Assembly: GCA_905215835.1 (NCBI GenBank) | Contig: CAJMRR010000067.1 | Span: forward strand, 1-10,326 | Length of the DNA: 10,326 nt | Origin: an uncultured bacterium | Lineage (GTDB): Bacteria > Actinomycetota > Coriobacteriia > Coriobacteriales > Coriobacteriaceae | Direction: 5' to 3' | Shown here: piece by piece, positions 6,562 to 10,326 of the stretch | Layout: each line of letters opens with the position of its first letter | How positions within the stretch are numbered: position 1 is the stretch's first letter | The notes under the pieces: generated by a model | The model's database searches: none | What the model saw: the letters and a program-made list of their open reading frames with translations, nothing else | Told to the model about the DNA's origin: nothing | Translations under genes and position numbers: made by a program

Positions 6562-6692
6562 GCTGTTCGGCCAGCCCGCAAGCCGCCGTCTCACAGGCGT
6601 AACGCGTTTGCCCGCGAACCCCGCGAGCGCTACCATCAACTGATGGATTATTGAGCGCTCATCCAGCGCAAAGCGTATACAAGGGGAACAAT
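6562..6692 (+). other. hypF-hypC spacer with nested inverted repeat
   Basis: This 131-base non-coding gap is unusual inside a hyp operon. A two-level inverted repeat lies at 6625-6660: outer arms GAGCGCT (6625-6631) and AGCGCTC (6654-6660), and a perfect inner hairpin CCATCA/TGATGG (6633-6638 and 6641-6646). No T tract follows, so termination is not indicated. The hypC ribosome site AAGGGG (6681-6686) follows 20 bases later. Promoter motifs are not convincing. Confidence 0.5.
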
Positions 6693-6953
6693 ATGTGCCT
6701 TGCCGTTCCCGGTAAAGTAGTCAAACGCGACGACGGCCTCAAGGCCACCGTCGACATGATGGGCATCGAGCGCCCCGTGTCGCTGCGGCTCGTGCCGACG
6801 GCGCAGGTTGGCGACTATATTCTCGTACACGCCGGCTTTGGCATCCAGATTGTCGACGAGCAGGAAGCACAGGAAACGCTCGAGCTTGTTAATGCCATGT
6901 CCGAGCTGGTCGAAGAAGACCAGCTGGCCACCAACCCGGCGGAGGCTTACTAG
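6693..6953 (+). CDS. hypC: Hydrogenase maturation chaperone HypC
   Basis: Small OB-fold chaperone (86 aa, normal length) that works with HypD to carry the Fe(CN)2CO unit and hand it to the hydrogenase large subunit. The family signature MCLAVPGKV is at the very N-terminus, with the essential Cys at residue 2. The later ILVHAGFGIQIVDEQEAQETLEL block matches the conserved HypC C-terminal half including its His. The start at 6693 is chosen because Cys2 must follow the initiator Met and AAGGGG lies at 6681-6686; the frame is open upstream but those residues are not HypC-like. The stop overlaps the hypD GTG start by one base. HypC and its paralogue HybG cannot be told apart from sequence alone; position in a hyp cluster favours HypC. 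Confidence 0.97.
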   Translation: MCLAVPGKVVKRDDGLKATVDMMGIERPVSLRLVPTAQVGDYILVHAGFGIQIVDEQEAQETLELVNAMSELVEEDQLATNPAEAY

Positions 6954-8065
6954 TGGCGCCCGAGCAGCCGGCTCGCTCCGGTATCGATTTCTCGGCATTC
7001 CGCGATCCCAAGCTGGCTCGCGAGCTCATCGAGCGCATTCATGAGCTTGTCGGCGACCGCACCATCAACCTTATGGAAGTCTGCGGCACGCATACCGTGA
7101 GCATCGGGCGCTATGGCTTTCGCTCCATTATGCCGGCCGGGCTCAAGCTGCTGAGCGGCCCGGGCTGCCCCGTCTGCGTCACCGCCAACCGCGACATCGA
7201 CCACGCAATCGCGCTCGCCAACATAGACGGCGCCATCATCACCACCTTTGGCGACATGATGCGCGTGCCCGGATCATCCACCTCGCTCGCTGCGCAAAAG
7301 GCGGCGGGGCGCGATATCCGCATCGTCTATTCCCCGCTCGACGCGCTCGACATTGCCGAGCAAAACCCTGATCGCCCGGTCATTTTTATGGGCGTGGGCT
7401 TTGAGACTACGACGCCCACCATCGCCGCCGCCATCTTGGAGGCCGAGGCGCGCGGGCTTTTGAACTTCTCGGTCTATTGCGCCCACAAGACCACGCCGCC
7501 GGCGTTGCGCGCCATCGCCAACGACCCCGAGACCACCATCGACGGCTTTATCCTGCCGGGCCACGTCGCCACCATCACGGGCTTGGCGCCCTTTAGCTTT
7601 TTGGTCGACGAATTCAATACCCCGGGCGTGGTCACGGGATTTGAACCGGTCGATATCCTGCAGGGCATCTGCATGCTGGTCCAGATGGTTGTCGAGGACA
7701 GGCCGGCGATTGACAACGCCTACCGCCGTGGCGTCAACGCAGACGGCAATCCCGTGGCGCGCCAGCTGGTCGAGCAGGTGTTTGAACCATGCGACACCAC
7801 GTGGCGCGGGCTGGGGCCGATTGCGGCTTCGGGACTCGCCATTCGTCCCGAATTCTCGCGCTTTGATGCCCGTACCCGCTTTGATGTGCCCGTTGAGGCG
7901 ACAGTCGAGCCGCGCGGGTGCCGCTGCGGCGACGTGCTGCGCGGGGCCATTACGCCGAGCGACTGCCCGCTCTTTGGCCGCACCTGCACGCCCGAGCACC
8001 CCGTCGGCCCGTGCATGGTGAGCTCCGAGGGCAGCTGCGCGGCGTACTACCGCTACCGCAACTAG
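6953..8065 (+). CDS. hypD: Hydrogenase maturation iron-sulfur protein HypD
   Basis: Iron-sulfur scaffold (370 aa, usual length) on which, with HypC, the Fe(CN)2CO group is built. The conserved motifs are intact: MEVCGTH with C44, SGPGCPVC with C72 and C75, FMGVGFETTTPT, and the LPGHV block. The C-terminal cysteine-rich region (PRGCRCGDVLRG, SDCPLFG, RTCTPEHPVGPCMVSSEGSCAAYY) holds the four-iron cluster ligands. The GTG start overlaps the hypC TAG by one base and has GGAGG at 6941-6945. The proximity to hypC suits the HypC-HypD complex. No key residue is missing, so the protein should be functional. Confidence 0.97.
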   Translation: MAPEQPARSGIDFSAFRDPKLARELIERIHELVGDRTINLMEVCGTHTVSIGRYGFRSIMPAGLKLLSGPGCPVCVTANRDIDHAIALANIDGAIITTFGDMMRVPGSSTSLAAQKAAGRDIRIVYSPLDALDIAEQNPDRPVIFMGVGFETTTPTIAAAILEAEARGLLNFSVYCAHKTTPPALRAIANDPETTIDGFILPGHVATITGLAPFSFLVDEFNTPGVVTGFEPVDILQGICMLVQMVVEDRPAIDNAYRRGVNADGNPVARQLVEQVFEPCDTTWRGLGPIAASGLAIRPEFSRFDARTRFDVPVEATVEPRGCRCGDVLRGAITPSDCPLFGRTCTPEHPVGPCMVSSEGSCAAYYRYRN

Positions 8066-8113
8066 CCCGGACACACCCGCACACCGGCACCACACACGAT
8101 TGGAGTTTTCGAT

Positions 8114-9148
8114 ATGTCCCATAGCATCACCGACAGCACCGTCCTGTTAGGCCACGGCTCTGGCGGTCAGATGATGAAACGCATCATCGATGAGGTCTTT
8201 TTGGATGCCTTTGGGTCGCCCGAGCTGCTCGAGGGCAACGACGCCGGCGTCGCCACGCTGCCCGCGAGCGGGCGCATCGCCATGTCGACCGACAGCTTTG
8301 TAGTCTCGCCGCAGTTCTTCCCCGGTGGCAACATCGGCCGCCTCGCCGTGTGCGGAACCGTCAACGACGTCGCGACCTCGGGCGCCAACGTGCGCTACCT
8401 ATCGTGCGGCTTCATCCTCGAAGAGGGCTATCCCATGGATAAGCTCCACCAGATTGTGCAGACGATGGCCGAAACGGCGCACGAAGCGGGCGTGTCCATA
8501 ATCACGGGCGACACTAAGGTGGTCGAGCGCGGCGGGGCCGACGGCGTCTATATCAATACCGCCGGTGTGGGCGAGGAACCCGCGGGCGTGGCGCTCAGTG
8601 GCGCAAACTGCCGGCCCGGCGACGTCATCCTGGTGTCGGGCACACTGGGCGACCACGGCATCGCCATCATGAGTCAGCGCGAGGGTCTGGCGTTTTCGAG
8701 CACCATCGAAAGCGACGCCGCGCCGCTCAACCACCTGATTGCCGATGTGCTTTCCGCAGCACCCGACACACGCTGCTTCCGCGACCCCACGCGCGGTGGC
8801 TTGGCGTCCACACTCAACGAGTTTGCCCAGGCCAGCAATGTTGCCATGGAGGTCGACGAGGATGCCGTGCCCGTGCGTCCCGACGTGCAGGCCGCCTGCG
8901 AGATGCTCGGCTACGATGTGCTGCAGGTGGCAAACGAGGGCAAGATGGTTGCCGTCGTGCCGGCCGAACAAGCCGATGCGGCGCTGGCCGCCATGCGCGC
9001 CGCCCGCTACGGCGAGAACGCCGCGATTATCGGCCGCGTGCTGCCACTTGGATCGGACGCTCGACCCGCCGTGCGCGTACGTACCGGCTGGGGCTCGACC
9101 CGCATCCTCGACATGCTCGTAGGAGAGCAGCTGCCGAGAATTTGCTAA
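8114..9148 (+). CDS. hypE: Carbamoyl dehydratase HypE
   Basis: Accepts the carbamoyl group from HypF on its C-terminal Cys and dehydrates it with ATP to a thiocyanate, the source of the iron-bound cyanide. It is 344 aa, of the PurM/SelD-like ATP-binding superfamily. N-terminal GHGSGG (residues 13-18), GNDAGVA, MSTDSFVVSP, GGNIGRLAVCGTVNDVA and ITGDTKVVERG are all typical. The C-terminus is the diagnostic PRIC with the acceptor Cys as the last residue (344). GGAG at 8102-8105 precedes the ATG by eight bases. It lies 48 bases after hypD with no terminator between, so it is almost certainly in the same transcript. No hypA, hypB or hydrogenase subunit follows. Confidence 0.97.
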   Translation: MSHSITDSTVLLGHGSGGQMMKRIIDEVFLDAFGSPELLEGNDAGVATLPASGRIAMSTDSFVVSPQFFPGGNIGRLAVCGTVNDVATSGANVRYLSCGFILEEGYPMDKLHQIVQTMAETAHEAGVSIITGDTKVVERGGADGVYINTAGVGEEPAGVALSGANCRPGDVILVSGTLGDHGIAIMSQREGLAFSSTIESDAAPLNHLIADVLSAAPDTRCFRDPTRGGLASTLNEFAQASNVAMEVDEDAVPVRPDVQAACEMLGYDVLQVANEGKMVAVVPAEQADAALAAMRAARYGENAAIIGRVLPLGSDARPAVRVRTGWGSTRILDMLVGEQLPRIC

Positions 9149-9171
9149 CGACAAAGGCTCAGGGCTATTAA
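9142..9171 (+). promoter_or_regulatory. Weak candidate promoter for the HAD phosphatase gene
   Basis: TTGCTA at 9142-9147, overlapping the hypE stop, and TATTAA at 9166-9171 are 18 bases apart. A second possible -10, TATCAT, lies at 9212-9217 without a -35. No terminator separates hypE from the next gene, so read-through is equally possible. Confidence 0.25.
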
Positions 9172-9253
9172 AGATATTCAGATTCCAAACATGCCCGGCA
9201 CGCATGCTCAGTATCATGGGGTGCGTTTTACAACTCAAGCGGCAGGAGCACCC

Positions 9254-9922
9254 ATGGCAGCAGCTTTTTCCCATGTGATCTTTGACCTGGACGGCACCAT
9301 TCTCAACACGCTCGAGGACCTGGCGGCCGCCAGCAACCATACCTGCGAGGCGCACGGCTGGCCCACGTTTGCCGTTGACGAGTACCGCTACAAGGTGGGA
9401 AACGGCATGCTCAAGCTGGTTGAGCGCTTTATGCCCGCCGAGTACGCAGGCGACGGCCGCATGTTTGAGCAGACGCTTGCCGAGTTTAGGGCTTACTACG
9501 GCGAGCACAAGGAAGACCACACCGCTCCCTATGCCGGCACGATCGAGATGCTCGACCGCTTGCGCGCCGCAGGCGTTCAGCTTGCCGTGCTCACTAACAA
9601 GGGCCACGTCTCGGCGGCTCCGCTTATCGAAAAGTATTTTGGTTCCGAGCGCTTTGCGCTGGTGCAGGGCCGTGTCGATGCGTTTCCGCCCAAGCCCGAA
9701 GCACCCGTCACGCTGCATGTGATGGAAGAGCTAGGCGCCGACCCGGCGACCACGCTCTACGTAGGCGATTCCAATGTCGATATCCTGACCGGCCACAACG
9801 CCGGCCTTAAGAGTGCGGGCGTCAGCTGGGGTTTCCGCGGCCGCGCAGAGCTGGAAGCCGCCGGCGCCGACTACGTGGTGGACACCCAGGGCGAGCTCGC
9901 AGCGCTAATCCTGGGCGAGTAA
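9254..9922 (+). CDS. HAD-superfamily phosphatase, Gph/PpaX type
   Basis: A cytoplasmic hydrolase of 222 aa with the complete HAD motif set: DLDGT with nucleophile D11 and acid/base D13; LTNKGH with T114 (motif II); PPKPEAP with K147 (motif III); and VGDSNVDI with D172 and D176 (motif IV). An alpha-helical cap (about residues 16-85) places it with phosphoglycolate phosphatases and pyrophosphatase PpaX. The true substrate cannot be read from the sequence; phosphoglycolate, pyrophosphate and sugar phosphates are all possible. The start at 9254 is chosen for the GGCAGGAGC ribosome site (9241-9249) and because DLDGT then sits at the usual distance from the N-terminus; an in-frame ATG at 9191 would add 21 residues foreign to the family. 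The gene is 105 bases after hypE and is not obviously linked to hydrogenase maturation. Confidence 0.92.
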   Translation: MAAAFSHVIFDLDGTILNTLEDLAAASNHTCEAHGWPTFAVDEYRYKVGNGMLKLVERFMPAEYAGDGRMFEQTLAEFRAYYGEHKEDHTAPYAGTIEMLDRLRAAGVQLAVLTNKGHVSAAPLIEKYFGSERFALVQGRVDAFPPKPEAPVTLHVMEELGADPATTLYVGDSNVDILTGHNAGLKSAGVSWGFRGRAELEAAGADYVVDTQGELAALILGE

Positions 9923-9966
9923 CGAGCGACACTGCTTAACGCAGCTGCGACAATTCTTCCGCGCAG
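9923..9966 (+). other. Short 3' region of the phosphatase gene
   Basis: No convincing terminator is present. Only a four-base CTGC/GCAG stem is visible around 9932-9944, so the repeats beyond may serve as transcript end. Confidence 0.25.
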
Positions 9967-10152
9967 AAAGCGCATCCCGTTTTGGAGCTCCGGAATGGGA
10001 TACGCTTTCCGTTTGAGGCGCATCAGGGAAACCGCATCCCGTTTCAGAGCAATATTCCGGGTCGCACTTTCCGCAATCCACCCCATCCGGAAAATGCGAC
10101 CCACTATTCGGCCAAAAACCGGGTCGCGGTTTCCCAAGCACTCGATGCAACG
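9967..10152. repeat. Degenerate three-unit tandem repeat of hairpins, 62-bp period
   Basis: Units begin at 9967, 10029 and 10091, exactly 62 bases apart. Each opens with AAAnnGCnnCCC and has, 30 bases on, GGGnnnCnnTTTCC (9997, 10059, 10121, again 62 apart). Units 1 and 2 share 19 of 22 opening bases. Unit 1 forms an uninterrupted 22-bp hairpin (9966-9987 with 9988-10009; one mismatch and three G-U pairs). In units 2 and 3 stronger pairing is between units: 10059-10073 with 10088-10102 (14 of 15) and 10026-10040 with 10121-10135 (13 of 15). There is no coding signal. It is non-coding repeat DNA of REP-like type. Confidence 0.75.
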
Positions 10153-10159
10153 CTAGCAC

Positions 10160-10207
10160 AAGGAATGTCCCCAACTGCCGGCAGAAAAGGAACGTCCCCA
10201 AGTGCCG
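10160..10207. repeat. Direct repeat of a 21-bp REP-like element
   Basis: Two copies, 10160-10180 and 10187-10207, agree at 19 of 21 positions and both read AAGGAAyGTCCCCAA followed by sTGCCG. The junction contains the palindrome CTGCCGGCAG (10176-10185 region). Elements with a GGGGAC-plus-TTCCTT core on the other strand are, in my recollection, common as dispersed extragenic repeats near IS200-like transposase genes of several bacteria; no such gene is in the window. Confidence 0.6.
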
Positions 10208-10289
10208 CCCCAATGACCACCATGGCAACGCCGCAGGTAGAGAACGGACAGCGAAAACGCCCCTAAGCGAGCAAGGTGACGTGAAATGA
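10208..10289. other. Intergenic, nothing recognised
   Basis: No open frame with a ribosome site, RNA gene or further repeat unit is visible in these bases. Confidence 0.4.
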
Positions 10290-10318
10290 AAGGGCGCTGA
10301 CCTTCTGGTCGCGCCCTT
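10290..10318 (-). terminator. Hairpin, probable terminator of a gene entering from the right
   Basis: A strong stem pairs AAGGGCGC (10290-10297) and GACC (10299-10302) with GGTC (10307-10310) and GCGCCCTT (10311-10318), with one bulged T and loop TTCT. On the + strand no T run follows. On the - strand the stem is followed by TTTCATTTC, so a - strand transcript from beyond 10326 is the better candidate. Confidence 0.45.
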
Positions 10319-10326
10319 GAAATTGA

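Noticed and set aside
7274..8122. A long - strand open frame opposite hypD
   Set aside because: Same reason: antisense shadow of a gene with every catalytic Cys intact.
9191..9253. Upstream ATG at 9191 as the phosphatase start
   Set aside because: No ribosome site precedes it, and the added residues are unlike HAD N-termini; the ATG at 9254 has GGCAGGAGC in place.
8399..9718. A 439-codon open frame on the - strand opposite hypE and the phosphatase gene
   Set aside because: It lies antisense to two genes with full family motifs, has no recognisable domain or ribosome site, and its length is expected from GC-rich codon bias.
9967..10207. CRISPR-like array
   Set aside because: Units diverge as much as the stretches between them, the period is filled by hairpins, there are no unique spacers between identical repeats and no cas genes.
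9982..10266. A 94-codon + strand open frame in the repeat region
   Set aside because: It consists mainly of the 62-bp and 21-bp repeats, has no ribosome site and no protein-like composition.

Overview
The window is GC-rich bacterial chromosome, roughly 60% GC by eye, with compact genes, short overlaps and GTG starts. The gene set fits an anaerobic, hydrogenase-bearing gut actinobacterium of the Coriobacteriia, Collinsella-like. That taxon is inferred from codon use, gene content and the repeat style; no marker gene in the window proves it.

Layout. (1) 2-1881, + strand: a two-component pair. A LytTR-type response regulator, cut at its N-terminus by the window edge, overlaps by one base (TGATG) a seven-helix membrane histidine kinase of the GHKL/SpoOB-like class, as in peptide-sensing Agr-like systems. 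(2) 1946-2521, - strand: an unrecognised 191-aa protein with a faint resemblance to family-4 uracil-DNA glycosylases but none of their catalytic or cluster residues. It is divergent from (3) 2658-2978, + strand: a classical thioredoxin, with a strong intrinsic terminator about 120 bases past its stop. (4) 3210-3972, + strand: a two-gene nickel unit, consisting of an 82-aa acidic, His-bearing helical protein followed after one base by a NikR repressor with an unusual 31-residue His/Cys-rich N-terminal extension. (5) 3992-4070: a large inverted repeat built of two REP-like units. (6) 4090-9148, + strand: hypF, hypC, hypD, hypE, the [NiFe]-hydrogenase maturation genes that make the Fe(CN)2CO centre. 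hypC and hypD overlap by one base; hypF and hypC are separated by 131 bases holding a nested inverted repeat. (7) 9254-9922, + strand: a HAD-family phosphatase of the Gph/PpaX type. (8) 9923-10326: no gene, but dense repeats. These are a degenerate three-unit array with an exact 62-bp period, a 21-bp direct repeat of another family, and a hairpin that looks like the terminator of a gene entering from the right on the - strand.

How the genes fit together. HypF and HypE make and dehydrate the thiocarbamate that supplies cyanide. HypC and HypD assemble the iron centre. NikR senses nickel, the other metal of the same enzyme. hypA, hypB and all hydrogenase structural genes are absent here, so nickel insertion must be encoded elsewhere. 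The most interesting signal is the nickel unit: a metal-binding tail fused to NikR, translated directly after a small His-rich protein of unknown function.
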